From assembly GCA_965279705.1 (NCBI GenBank), contig OZ257257.1, positions 2,790,001 to 2,854,000 on the forward strand: 64,000 bases of DNA, given 5' to 3'. The position numbers and the translations under genes were made by a program. How positions within the stretch are numbered: position 1 is the stretch's first letter; each line of letters opens with the position of its first letter. This DNA is from Stagnimonas sp965279705 (GTDB lineage: Bacteria > Pseudomonadota > Gammaproteobacteria > Nevskiales > Nevskiaceae). The notes under the pieces were generated by a model. The model was given only the letters and a program-made list of their open reading frames with translations, was not told the DNA's origin and searched no databases. Shown here piece by piece: positions 36,001-43,439 of the stretch.

Positions 36001-36203
36001 TCGGCACCCTGCCCATCGCGCTGGCGCTGGGTGCCGGTGCGGAATCCAGACAGCCGCTGGGCATCGCGGTGGTCGGCGGGCTGCTCACCTCGCAGCTGCT
36101 GACGCTCTATTTCACGCCCGCGTTCTACATCGCGATGGAGCGGTTTCTGGAGCGCTTCAAAGGCAAGCGCGAAGCGGTGACAGCACCAGTAGAAACCACT
36201 TAG
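33078..36203 (+). CDS. RND multidrug efflux permease (HAE1/MdtB-AcrB family)
   Basis: A 1041-aa proton-driven drug/proton antiporter of the inner membrane. Family features: N-terminal FIQRPVATTILMMALVLFG helix; porter domains; GFVVDDAIVVLENI containing the proton-relay Asp pair of TM4; GLVKKNGIIMVDFA containing the conserved TM10 Lys; and two sets of six TM helices. A Gly/Ser-rich GSGGGGSSNP stretch in the second large loop is flexible. The architecture and the lone MdtA-like adaptor resemble single-permease systems such as MexF/MdtF or BpeF relatives. Substrates cannot be predicted. Its TAG overlaps the stop of the convergent YgjP-like gene. Confidence 0.93.
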   Translation: MKGLKPGESVGVSELFIQRPVATTILMMALVLFGAVAYTKLPVAELPNVDFPSISVSASLPGADPETMAATVATPLERAFTQIPGLDVMNSTSSTGSTQISLTFALDRDIDSASQDVQNAIAQTVRQLPSALPNPPTLRKVNPADAPILFMALSTTSVPMTTLNDFAQTRVADSLSRIEGVAQVSIYGSKMYAARLYVNPQALSARGLSFIQLRNAIANGNSYQPGGTLYGAQRSYTLEADGQLRNAAAYNDLVVAESNGAPVRFRDVGKAVDSIQNDKQAATYNGRPAIIIAVTRQPGSNTVEIAQKVRAILDELAASGPGDTKIDITYDRSEFIQESIHEVKFTLILSIILVVAVIFVFLRDARATVISALALPAALLGTFGAMQLMGFSLDNLSLMALTLSVGFVVDDAIVVLENIIRYKEQGMTAREAASKGAREIGFTVISMTISLVAVFIPILFMGGLIGRLFREFAMTVSVAILLSAVISLTLTPMLCARWLKDGEDHHGKMYLTFERLFDAMRDGYEKTLRWALGHNTLMLLGSVAILIGTVFMFRVVPTGFIPAQDTGVIFANTRAPDGVTFEELQVMQNKAAELVQKNPNVAGVFSATGSGGGGSSNPTGGRMTIRLAPHGERKDSADQVIAQLRKAMTAVPQLQAFFSNPPAIRIGGNSSNSNYQYVLQADDLNVLAETSERMLVRLREVPGLRDPNSDLQLANPQIDLDINRDRASALGVTVADIQNTLYAAYGAARISTIYSNTAQYDVLLQMAPEFQLNINALKLLYVPSTSGRLVPIEAVASIRPSVGPLSITHYQQLSSVTLSFDLVPGVALGDVTSKIEAIAAEELKGEVSGTFAGTAETFKQSTVDLPILLVFSILVIYMVLAILYEHFVHPLTILTSLPLAAIGALVALWIFGLELNIFSFVGLILLVGLVKKNGIIMVDFALQKRREGATAEDAMMEACLVRFRPIMMTTLAAIFGTLPIALALGAGAESRQPLGIAVVGGLLTSQLLTLYFTPAFYIAMERFLERFKGKREAVTAPVETT

Positions 36204-36730
36204 CCGGGGGTGCTCGCATCCAAGGCACGGTGCAGCATGAGCAGGCGCAGATCGAACTCGATCTGGTGATAGCCCGGCAGCAGGTGCTCGCACAGCTGGT
36301 AAAAGGCCTTGTTGTGCTCGCGCTCGCGCAGGTGCGCCAGCTCGTGCACCACCACCATTTCGAGAAACTCCGGCGCAGTGGTCTTGAACAGGCTGGCGAT
36401 GCGGATTTCGGCCTTCGACTTCAAGCGGCTGCCTTGCACGCGCGAGATGGTGGTGTGCAGGCCCAGCACGTTCTGCAGCACATCCATCTTGTTCTGCCAG
36501 ATCACCTTGTGCAGCGGCGCTGAGCTGCGCAAATGCGCCTGTTTCAGCCCCAGCACGTAATCGTGCAGAGCGGCATCGCTCTGTATCGCGTGGGTGTCGG
36601 GATACTTTTTCTTGAGATGCTCGCCGAGTCGATTCTCCGCCACCAAGCGCTGCACGCTGGCCTGCACCGATGCCGGATAAGCGCCCAGAAATCGCCGGAT
36701 TTGCAGATCAGCCACAGCGCTGGCCAGCAC
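36200..36730 (-). CDS. YgjP-like (DUF45 / M48-clan) metallopeptidase
   Basis: A 176-aa cytosolic protein with the zinc motif HELAH at 129-133 followed by H139 in REREHNKAF, the pattern of YgjP/WLM-type zincins, whose members include SprT-like and Wss1-like proteases. It lacks a signal peptide. The N-terminal ~90 residues are helical and differ from E. coli YgjP, so the exact subfamily is uncertain. Substrate unknown. It is followed upstream, on the same strand and 6 nt away, by the S4-domain gene, which suggests cotranscription. Confidence 0.8.
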   Translation of the reverse strand: MLASAVADLQIRRFLGAYPASVQASVQRLVAENRLGEHLKKKYPDTHAIQSDAALHDYVLGLKQAHLRSSAPLHKVIWQNKMDVLQNVLGLHTTISRVQGSRLKSKAEIRIASLFKTTAPEFLEMVVVHELAHLREREHNKAFYQLCEHLLPGYHQIEFDLRLLMLHRALDASTPG

Positions 36731-36736
36731 GCTTAA

Positions 36737-36973
36737 TCAGCCCGCGGGGTCTGCGATCACGACCACGCGCACGTCGCCGCATTTCACGATTTGCCCAACA
36801 CGGATCTTCGCGGTCTTGCGCGCTTCCGGCTGACCATCAACCGTCACCAGTCCCTGAGCCACCAAGACCTTGCCCGCACCGCCGCTATCGCAGACGCCGA
36901 CCAGCTTGAGCAACTGGTTCACTTCGATGTAGTCGCTGCTGAGAGGGAACTGGATGGTGGGCATGAGAAGCAA
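36737..36973 (-). CDS. YbcJ-like S4-domain RNA-binding protein
   Basis: A 78-aa single-domain protein with the S4 pattern: IEVNQLLKLVGVCDSGGAGK, then VLVAQGLVTVDGQPEARKTAKIRVGQIV. This is the YbcJ family, small RNA-binding proteins of unclear function possibly linked to ribosome or tRNA metabolism. A start a few codons downstream (MPTIQFPLSS) is equally plausible. It lies between tRNA-Thr and the YgjP-like gene on the same strand. Confidence 0.88.
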   Translation of the reverse strand: MLLMPTIQFPLSSDYIEVNQLLKLVGVCDSGGAGKVLVAQGLVTVDGQPEARKTAKIRVGQIVKCGDVRVVVIADPAG

Positions 36974-37065
36974 AGATCAGGGAGGAGAGCGCAGCGCCAT
37001 GCGGGAAGACCGTGCCGAAGCGCAACATTGGCAGGAGCAAGACGCTCGACTGCTTACCTGAAAGA

Positions 37066-37140
37066 TGGTGCCGGCTGAGGGATTTGAACCCCCGACCTAC
37101 GGTTTACAAAACCGTTGCACTACCGCTGTGCTAAGCCGGC
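37066..37140 (-). tRNA. tRNA-Thr(TGT)
   Basis: The minus strand folds as a complete cloverleaf with encoded CCA: acceptor GCCGGCT/AGCCGGC, anticodon stem ACGGT/ACCGT enclosing loop TTTGTAA (anticodon TGT), and T-arm loop GTTCAAATC. The anticodon identifies threonine ACA/ACG decoding. Confidence 0.96.
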
Positions 37141-37158
37141 CCACATTTCAAGGCGCGC

Positions 37159-37187
37159 AGTATAAAGGCCCAGCCCGCAGATGCCAG
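37159..37187 (-). promoter_or_regulatory. sigma70-type promoter of tRNA-Thr with GC-rich discriminator
   Basis: On the minus strand CTGGCA (-35, 4/6) is followed by a 17-nt spacer and TATACT (-10, 5/6). The tRNA begins 18 nt downstream. The bases after the -10 are GCGCGCC, the GC-rich discriminator seen at stringently controlled stable-RNA promoters. Confidence 0.65.
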
Positions 37188-37229
37188 TCTGCGCCTGCAG
37201 CAGCAGAGATCGTGTTCGCCCTCTATGCC

Positions 37230-38384
37230 TTAGGGCGACACGGGCAGCTTGCCTTGAAGGCGCCCAGCCGCGAGCGAGTCCGCAGTCAACCCAAGATCGA
37301 CCAGATCGGTCGGCATTGCCTGGCCCAGCAACTGCGAGGCGGCAAAGCGCGACAGCGCCGGTGCCGTCTGTATGCCGTAGCCACCCTGCCCCGCCAACCA
37401 GAAAAAGCCCGGCGCATCGAGCGCAAAGCCGGCGACCGGTGTGCGGTCGGCCACGAAGCTGCGCAGTCCCGCCCAGCGGCCGTGCATGCGGCGAATATCG
37501 AGCGTGGTGGCGCGTTCGATGCGATCCACCGCAACGGCCAGATCCATTTCATCGGGCATCGCATCGCAGGGCGCGCTGGGAGTCTCATCGCCTGGGGAAA
37601 TCAGCAGGCGGCCGGCGTCTGGTTTGAAATAAAACTCTTCATCAATGTCGATGGTGAGCGGCCAGCGCTCCATGCCTTCCGTGCGGGGCACATCCACCAG
37701 AGCGGCGGTGCGACGCAGGGGCTGCAAGCCGATGCGGTCTACGCCCGCGAGCGAGGCCAACTCATCGGCCCATGCGCCGGCGGCATTGACGATGAGCGGC
37801 GCTTCAAAGCAACCCGCATCACTTGTCACCCGCCAGCTGCCCAGATGCCTTTGAATGGCGATGACGCGCGCGTTGCACAGCAGCTGCCCGCCATTGCGAC
37901 GCAGCATGGCGGCATAGCCCTGATGCAGGGCGTGCACGTCGATATCACTTGCACCCTCGTCCAGCAGCGCATCGGCGACATAGTCCGGGCGTAGCAGCGG
38001 CATACGCGCGCAGGCCTCACGGGTGTTCATGCGGATGGCCGTCGCGCGCATGTCGGGCTGGGCGGCCAAAGCCTCCAGCGCGTCGCGCTGATCCTCGCGC
38101 GCGACGAACAGGAAACCGCGCGGAACCAGCAGAGCATCATTGGCGAAACCGGCAGGCGGCTGCATCAAGAAATCACGGCTGCCGCGCGACAACAAACGCA
38201 CCGTGGTACCGCCATAGCTTTCTGAAAACACCGCCGCCGAACGGCCGGTGGTGTGGTAGCCGGGCTGCGCCTCTTGCTCCAGCACCAGCACACGCAGTTG
38301 CGGGCCAAGCTGCGCTGCAATACCAAGGCCAGCAATGCCGGCACCGATTACGATGACATCGATTTTCTGGACAGATGTAGTCAT
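37230..38384 (-). CDS. FAD-dependent oxidoreductase, DAO family (D-amino acid/glycine oxidase-like), copy 1
   Basis: A 384-aa DAO-family flavoenzyme. The FAD-binding GAGIAG is at residues 14-19, GYHTTGRSAAV follows about 30 residues later, and the C-terminal GQGGYGIQTAPALSRFAA matches the family's FAD-closing motif. Members oxidise the amine of D-amino acids, sarcosine, glycine or hydroxyacids. The start is the ATG beginning MTTSVQKID. It is paralogous along its length to the second DAO gene ~8 kb away, sharing blocks such as FYFKPDAG, DETPS(A/E)PCDA and ATTL(D/N)IRR. It diverges from the TonB receptor operon and probably belongs to the same D-amino-acid programme. Substrate inferred only. 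Confidence 0.85.
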   Translation of the reverse strand: MTTSVQKIDVIVIGAGIAGLGIAAQLGPQLRVLVLEQEAQPGYHTTGRSAAVFSESYGGTTVRLLSRGSRDFLMQPPAGFANDALLVPRGFLFVAREDQRDALEALAAQPDMRATAIRMNTREACARMPLLRPDYVADALLDEGASDIDVHALHQGYAAMLRRNGGQLLCNARVIAIQRHLGSWRVTSDAGCFEAPLIVNAAGAWADELASLAGVDRIGLQPLRRTAALVDVPRTEGMERWPLTIDIDEEFYFKPDAGRLLISPGDETPSAPCDAMPDEMDLAVAVDRIERATTLDIRRMHGRWAGLRSFVADRTPVAGFALDAPGFFWLAGQGGYGIQTAPALSRFAASQLLGQAMPTDLVDLGLTADSLAAGRLQGKLPVSP

Positions 38385-38402
38385 GCGCCATGCTAGCCAG
38401 CC

Positions 38403-38519
38403 CATGAAACTGCAACCATCTGTGCTTCCACCGAAATCTGCTTCAGCGTGGTTTCAGGTGATATCACTGACTCAATTCAGACAGGCATCCATAAATAATC
38501 GGTTCATGAAACTGCAACC
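38403..38519 (+). repeat. 15-bp direct repeat pair upstream of the TonB receptor
   Basis: CATGAAACTGCAACC occurs exactly at 38403-38417 and again at 38505-38519, 102 bp apart. One copy lies near the start of the divergent DAO gene and one just upstream of the receptor start codon. The pair flanks the candidate promoter. Possible uses are tandem protein sites or a recent small duplication. Confidence 0.55.
38458..38495 (+). promoter_or_regulatory. candidate promoter of the TonB-receptor operon with adjacent palindrome
   Basis: CTGACT (-35, 4/6) is separated by 17 nt from CATAAA (-10, 4/6), about 50 nt upstream of the TonB-receptor start. The 10-bp perfect palindrome GTGATATCAC abuts the -35 on its upstream side and could be an operator. 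Both hexamers are weak matches. Confidence 0.35.
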
Positions 38520-38544
38520 CGCAGTTCATCTGCCCGGATTGGTC

Positions 38545-40941
38545 ATGAATAATTTTTGCGCACGATGCCTATGGGTCCTGCTGGCGCTGATGTCGCTACC
38601 GGCTATGGCCCAACCCAGCCAGTCGCCGGCTAACGCAGACGCCACGCCACCTGCCGAGCAAACTGCCAGCGCGACTGCGCCGCAGGCCGGCACATCGCAA
38701 CCCCCGCTTGCTGAAATCCCGGTCGCCACACTGCCCGACAACACCGCACCCGTGCAGGAAGAAAAATCCGTTGGCGCGGTCAAGCTGGACGAAGTGGTTG
38801 TGACGGTCACAAAGCGCGCGCAGAACGTACGCAACATCCCCAGCAGCATCGAGGTTCTGCAGGGAGCGAAGCTGGAAAAGCTGGGCGTGCGCAAGCTCAA
38901 GGACATCTTCCTTCTCGTACCCGGCGTGAACATGCAGGACGAAATCGCTGGCCTGCAGCGCAAGGTCTCGGTGCGCGGCGTGGGGCCCGACACCAACACC
39001 AATCAGACGGTCGGCTCGGTGATGGGCGACATCCCCATCTCGGACCCTTATGGTTCGACCGTGATCGTCGACCCCAACCCCTGGGACTTGAACACAGTGG
39101 AAGTTTTGAAGGGCCCGCAAGGCACGCTGTTTGGTGCGACCTCGCTGGCAGGCTTGATCCGCTACGTGCCCAACTACCCGAAGCTGGGCATCTGGGAAGG
39201 CAAGACCTTCATCGAATACACCAAGGTAGATCGCGGCAGCAACGCGCCCAATACCGGGTTCGCACTCAATGTGCCAGTGGGCGAGACGCTGGCGTTTCGC
39301 GGCTCCGGCATTTTCCAGAAAACGCCGGGCGTGATCGACAGCGACAACCCCGCGCGCACGCAGGAAGACGTCGATACCGGCCGCAACTGGAGCGGTCGCA
39401 TCATGGGTCTGTGGCAGCCCTTGGAGAAGCTCACCGTCAATGCCTGGTACACCGCCAACGAGCGCCGCTCGGACGACATCAACATCGTCACCTTCCGCGA
39501 CGGCACCTACTCGCGCAACGATGCGCCGACGCCCTCGAAGATCACCAACGCCTACGGCCTGAGCACGCTGGACGTGCGCTATGCCTTCGACTGGGCCACC
39601 GTGGTCTCGCTCACCGGCTACCAGAAAAAGCGCAGCAATACCGATATCGACACCAGTTATCTGCTGCAGCCGCTGTCCACTTCGGGTGTGAGTTTTCTGC
39701 GCACGATTCGTGATGTAAAAACGAAGGGCATTCTGCAGGAGCTGCGGCTGGTCTCCTCCGACATGGGAAAGCTCACCTGGGTCGGCGGGCTCTACTACAG
39801 CACTTACGAAGCGGATATCCGCTCGCGTCTGAATGCCTCCAACGACACGCTGAATCAGTTGGGTCAGCTGGTGTCGCTGATCCCGATTCCGTTGTTGTCC
39901 TCGCTCATCACGCCGGACGGCATCAGCGCTTCGGACGGCGGCTTTCATCCCTTGAAAGCCGACGAGCAGGCTGTCTACGGCGAAGCCAACTACGACTTCA
40001 CCGAGAAGTTTCGCTTGACGCTCGGCAGCCGCCTGTACCGCACGAAAGTGGCCGGCACCCTGAATGCCAGCGGCGTCTCCGTCATCAACAACGGCGCAAC
40101 GCCGGGCATTCTCGAAAAAGGCTTCAGCCCGAAGATTGCGACCACCTACAAGCTGACTAAGGACATCTTGTTCTACGCCAACATCGCGCGCGGCTTCCAG
40201 TTCGGCGGCTTCAATGTGCCGACCATTCCCTCGCCGGATATTTCGCTCACGTTCAAGTCCAGCTCGCTCTACAACTATGAAGTCGGTACCCGCACCGACT
40301 GGTTCGATCGCAAGCTGCGTGTCGATCTCACCGTGTTCTTCCTCGACTGGAAAAACCCGCAGATCAACCAGGTCGCTTCCAACGGCGTGACTGCCTACGT
40401 CGACAATGTCGGCGGCAGCCACAACATCGGCACCGAGACCACCATCCGCTGGAAGACCCCGATCCGCGGCCTGACGCTGGAACAGAGCGCCTCCTACATC
40501 GAGGCCCGCACCACCGAGACCTTCGACGACGCCTCCGGCCAGCAAGTGCCCAAGGGCACCTTGTTCCCCAGCTCGCCGCTGGTGCAGGCGGTAAGCACCA
40601 TCAACTACAGCCGCACGCTGGGCAACTGGCTGACGCAGGTCTCGCTGATCAACTCCTTCCAGGGCAAGGCCTTTGCCGAGATCACGCACGAAACCGAGGT
40701 GGGCGACTACAGCATCCTCGGTGCCACGTTCAACCTGGGCCGCGACGATTGGGCCGGGCGGCCGTCGCTGAACTTTGCAGTCAACAACATCCTGAATGTG
40801 CAAAAGGTGGCCGCCGGCTTCGGGCCTTCGTCCGGCGGCACGACGGGCGGATTGCCGTCGACCGATTCCATCGTCGCCAACTCCTCCTACGTTTACAGCC
40901 TGCCGCGCTCGATGGTGCTGCGCCTGTCGCTGGAGTTCTGA
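38545..40941 (+). CDS. TonB-dependent outer-membrane receptor
   Basis: A 798-aa receptor. A signal peptide (cleavage near PAMA-QPSQ) precedes a Pro/Ala/Thr-rich spacer and then the plug domain: DEVVVTVTKRAQNVRNIPSS, LVPGVNMQD, VRGVGPDTNT, VEVLKGPQGTLFG. A beta-barrel follows and ends in PRSMVLRLSLEF with terminal Phe. An alternative start 39 nt upstream gives a longer leader. The plug resembles the family common in Sphingomonads and Nevskiales for complex organic ligands rather than classic siderophore receptors. It heads a seven-gene run with an alpha/beta hydrolase, peptidases, a carrier and an oxidase, so it probably imports the substrate, perhaps a peptide. Confidence 0.9.
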   Translation: MNNFCARCLWVLLALMSLPAMAQPSQSPANADATPPAEQTASATAPQAGTSQPPLAEIPVATLPDNTAPVQEEKSVGAVKLDEVVVTVTKRAQNVRNIPSSIEVLQGAKLEKLGVRKLKDIFLLVPGVNMQDEIAGLQRKVSVRGVGPDTNTNQTVGSVMGDIPISDPYGSTVIVDPNPWDLNTVEVLKGPQGTLFGATSLAGLIRYVPNYPKLGIWEGKTFIEYTKVDRGSNAPNTGFALNVPVGETLAFRGSGIFQKTPGVIDSDNPARTQEDVDTGRNWSGRIMGLWQPLEKLTVNAWYTANERRSDDINIVTFRDGTYSRNDAPTPSKITNAYGLSTLDVRYAFDWATVVSLTGYQKKRSNTDIDTSYLLQPLSTSGVSFLRTIRDVKTKGILQELRLVSSDMGKLTWVGGLYYSTYEADIRSRLNASNDTLNQLGQLVSLIPIPLLSSLITPDGISASDGGFHPLKADEQAVYGEANYDFTEKFRLTLGSRLYRTKVAGTLNASGVSVINNGATPGILEKGFSPKIATTYKLTKDILFYANIARGFQFGGFNVPTIPSPDISLTFKSSSLYNYEVGTRTDWFDRKLRVDLTVFFLDWKNPQINQVASNGVTAYVDNVGGSHNIGTETTIRWKTPIRGLTLEQSASYIEARTTETFDDASGQQVPKGTLFPSSPLVQAVSTINYSRTLGNWLTQVSLINSFQGKAFAEITHETEVGDYSILGATFNLGRDDWAGRPSLNFAVNNILNVQKVAAGFGPSSGGTTGGLPSTDSIVANSSYVYSLPRSMVLRLSLEF

Positions 40942-40944
40942 ACC

Positions 40945-41823
40945 ATGACGAGCATCGAAGACCGTCACATCACCGTCGGCGCACAGCGTCTGCACGTCCA
41001 CATCGGCGGCGTCGCTGGTGCGCTACCCCCCGTGGTGCTGGAGTCCGGCGGCGGCAGCCTCATCCGCACTTGGAGCGGTTTCGAGCAGGCGCTGCTGCCC
41101 TATACGCAGGTGCTCAGCTACGAGCGTGCCGGCATCGGCGAGAGCAGCGGGCCGGCGGATGACGTCAGCGCCGCCGCCACAACGCAGAGGCTGGAAGCCT
41201 TGATGAAAGCAGCCGGTATTCGCACGCCGGTGATTCTGGCGGGTCATTCCCTGGGTGGCCTGTATATGCGCTACTTCGCCGCCACCCGACCCGATCTGGT
41301 CGCAGGCCTCGTGCTACTCGATGCCACACCCGAGGACATACCGTTCCGCCGCGTCGTGGTGTTGAGGACCAAGGCGGCGATCTGGCTGCTGTATGGCCTG
41401 GCCCGCATCGGTCTCATGAAGGCCATCGCGAAGCGCCTGAAGCCGGGGGGCAAGCCGATCGAGTTGACGCCGGATCAGGCCGCCGCTTACGGGCGCTTTC
41501 GCCACATGAAGACCTTGACGGTCGAAATTGCCAATCTGTCCAGCATTCAGGCCGAGATCGCCGCACTCCCCGCCACGGCAGCAATTCCGACGCTAGCACT
41601 CAGCGCCGGCGAGCATCCACCCGCCGTCACGCCGGATCAGGTCGCTGCCTTCCGCATCAGCCACGACCAGCTCGCGGCCCAGGGCACCACGCCACATAGC
41701 CGCCATCACCGCATGGGGGGTGCCACGCACATGTCGCTGCTCACCGAGCCCACGCAGGCTGCCGCTGCGGCCGCGCTGATCCTCGAATTCGCAAGGCAGA
41801 TCACGCCATCATCCAACGCATGA
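40945..41823 (+). CDS. alpha/beta hydrolase
   Basis: A 292-aa alpha/beta-hydrolase fold protein. The nucleophile elbow is GHSLGG with Ser102; the HG-type oxyanion region is LESGGGS near 33-39; ERAGIGES follows; the catalytic His is probably in GGATHMSLL near the C-terminus. No signal peptide is evident, so it acts in the cytoplasm. It lies 3 nt after the TonB receptor gene and overlaps the next serine hydrolase gene by ATGA. An ester or amide hydrolase acting on the imported compound is the reasonable inference; the substrate is unknown. Confidence 0.87.
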   Translation: MTSIEDRHITVGAQRLHVHIGGVAGALPPVVLESGGGSLIRTWSGFEQALLPYTQVLSYERAGIGESSGPADDVSAAATTQRLEALMKAAGIRTPVILAGHSLGGLYMRYFAATRPDLVAGLVLLDATPEDIPFRRVVVLRTKAAIWLLYGLARIGLMKAIAKRLKPGGKPIELTPDQAAAYGRFRHMKTLTVEIANLSSIQAEIAALPATAAIPTLALSAGEHPPAVTPDQVAAFRISHDQLAAQGTTPHSRHHRMGGATHMSLLTEPTQAAAAAALILEFARQITPSSNA

Positions 41824-43436
41824 ACGACCTCGACCTCGGCAGCATCGCCGCCATCGACAAGCTGCTGGAGCCCAGCGCCCGCAGCGATGCGCCGGGTTAC
41901 GCAGTCGGCGTGGTGCGGCACGGCCGCGTGCTGTATCACCGCGCAACCGGTCTGGCGAGCATCGAGCAGGCCGTTGCTAACACGCCGGCCACGCGCATGC
42001 GCATCGCGTCAGTCACCAAGCAGTTCACCGGCCTCGCCGTGATGCTGCTGGTCGAGGACGGCAAGCTCGACATCGACCAGCCGGTGCGCGCGTATCTGCC
42101 TGAGCTCACCGGCCTCAACGGCACACCGACGCTGCGGCAGTTGCTCAACCACACCAGCGGCCTGCGTGATGCGCTGGACAGCATCGCGTTCTTTCTCAGC
42201 GAAGGCCTGTTCCCGCAGATTCCCGCCGGGCTCACGCACCAGTGGTCCTCGCGTTTCACCGACGCCAATTTCGCACCCGGCGAGGCCTGGTGCTACAGCA
42301 ACTATGGCTACGGATTGCTATCGCTAGTGATCGAAAAAGTCTCTGGCCTTTCGCTGGCGGAGTTCTTTCAGCAGCGCCTGTTCGCGCCGCTCGGCATGGT
42401 CGACAGCGTGCTGTGGCCCAACGACATGGAGCTGCTGCCGGGGCTTGCGACTTCGCACATCCGCCTGCCCGATGGCCGCTACCGGCGCAGCATTTATCCC
42501 TGCGAAGAACTGGTCGGCGGTGGCGGTATCGTCAGCACGGTCGACGACATGCTGCGCTGGGCGGCGAACCTGCGCGATCAGCGTCTCGGCAGTGCGGCGA
42601 GCTGGGCTGAGATCGTGCGCAAGCCGCGCTTCAACAACGGCAGCGAGCACAACTACGGCTTCGGCCTCAAGTGCCAGCTGCATCGCGGTGTCGAGCTGCG
42701 TTGGCACGACGGTTCGGTCTTTGGCAGCAAGAGCGCGCTGCTGTGCTACCCGACTGAGGGTCTGGATATCGTTGTGCTCGCTAATCGCTCAGATAGCGAA
42801 CCTGGCGCCATCGGTATCAAGATCGCCGAACTGCTGCTGGCCGATGTGCTCGGCCCGCCGAAGATAAATGCGGAGGCCGCAGGCCGCGAGGCGCTGATCG
42901 GCAACTACTACTCACCCGCCTTGCGACGCGTCTTCAGCATCCGGCCACACCAAAGCAATTTATTGTTCGCCATCAACGCGACGCCAGAAGGCGTGCTGCG
43001 CGATGAGGACGGCGTGCTCGGCAACGACTCCAGCTTTGGCCCGGTGACGGTGCATCACACGTCTTCGACTGCCGCGATCGAAGTCGAGATTTGCGGTCAC
43101 CGCGAAACGTATTCGCGCCTGCCCGAGATTGCGCCCACAGCGGCTGAAATGGCGGCAGCACTGGTCGGCAGCTATCGCCTGGCGGACTTCGGCACACCGG
43201 TGCGGATCGTCCTGGAGCAGGACGCGCTCTTCATCGACCTCGACTCGCGCTACCACCCCAACCGCATTGCGCTGATGCCGTTCTCCATCGACGTGATGCT
43301 CTGCACCGTCACCGTGCTCGGCGCGCCAGCGCAGGGGGTCGTGACGCTCGAGCGCCGCGAGGGCGCAGTGGTTGGATTCTTCTTCAGCCTGCAAAGAACC
43401 TGGAACCTGCACTTCCTGCGCAGCGGGATGCGATAG
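41820..43436 (+). CDS. class C beta-lactamase-fold serine hydrolase, D-aminopeptidase-like, copy 1
   Basis: A 538-aa penicillin-recognising serine hydrolase. Catalytic motifs are S64-V-T-K67, Y159-S-N161 and H296-D-G298, almost the same numbers I recall for D-aminopeptidase of Ochrobactrum anthropi (S62/K65/Y153/H287-x-G289, ~520 aa). As in that enzyme, the catalytic domain (~1-340) is followed by two beta-rich segments (~350-540). D-aminopeptidases release N-terminal D-residues; MlrB of microcystin degradation belongs to the same superfamily. No signal peptide is seen, so it is probably cytoplasmic. Coupled by ATGA to the alpha/beta hydrolase gene and 3 nt from the M81 gene. A second paralog lies in the same island. 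Confidence 0.85.
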   Translation: MNDLDLGSIAAIDKLLEPSARSDAPGYAVGVVRHGRVLYHRATGLASIEQAVANTPATRMRIASVTKQFTGLAVMLLVEDGKLDIDQPVRAYLPELTGLNGTPTLRQLLNHTSGLRDALDSIAFFLSEGLFPQIPAGLTHQWSSRFTDANFAPGEAWCYSNYGYGLLSLVIEKVSGLSLAEFFQQRLFAPLGMVDSVLWPNDMELLPGLATSHIRLPDGRYRRSIYPCEELVGGGGIVSTVDDMLRWAANLRDQRLGSAASWAEIVRKPRFNNGSEHNYGFGLKCQLHRGVELRWHDGSVFGSKSALLCYPTEGLDIVVLANRSDSEPGAIGIKIAELLLADVLGPPKINAEAAGREALIGNYYSPALRRVFSIRPHQSNLLFAINATPEGVLRDEDGVLGNDSSFGPVTVHHTSSTAAIEVEICGHRETYSRLPEIAPTAAEMAAALVGSYRLADFGTPVRIVLEQDALFIDLDSRYHPNRIALMPFSIDVMLCTVTVLGAPAQGVVTLERREGAVVGFFFSLQRTWNLHFLRSGMR

Positions 43437-43439
43437 CCC

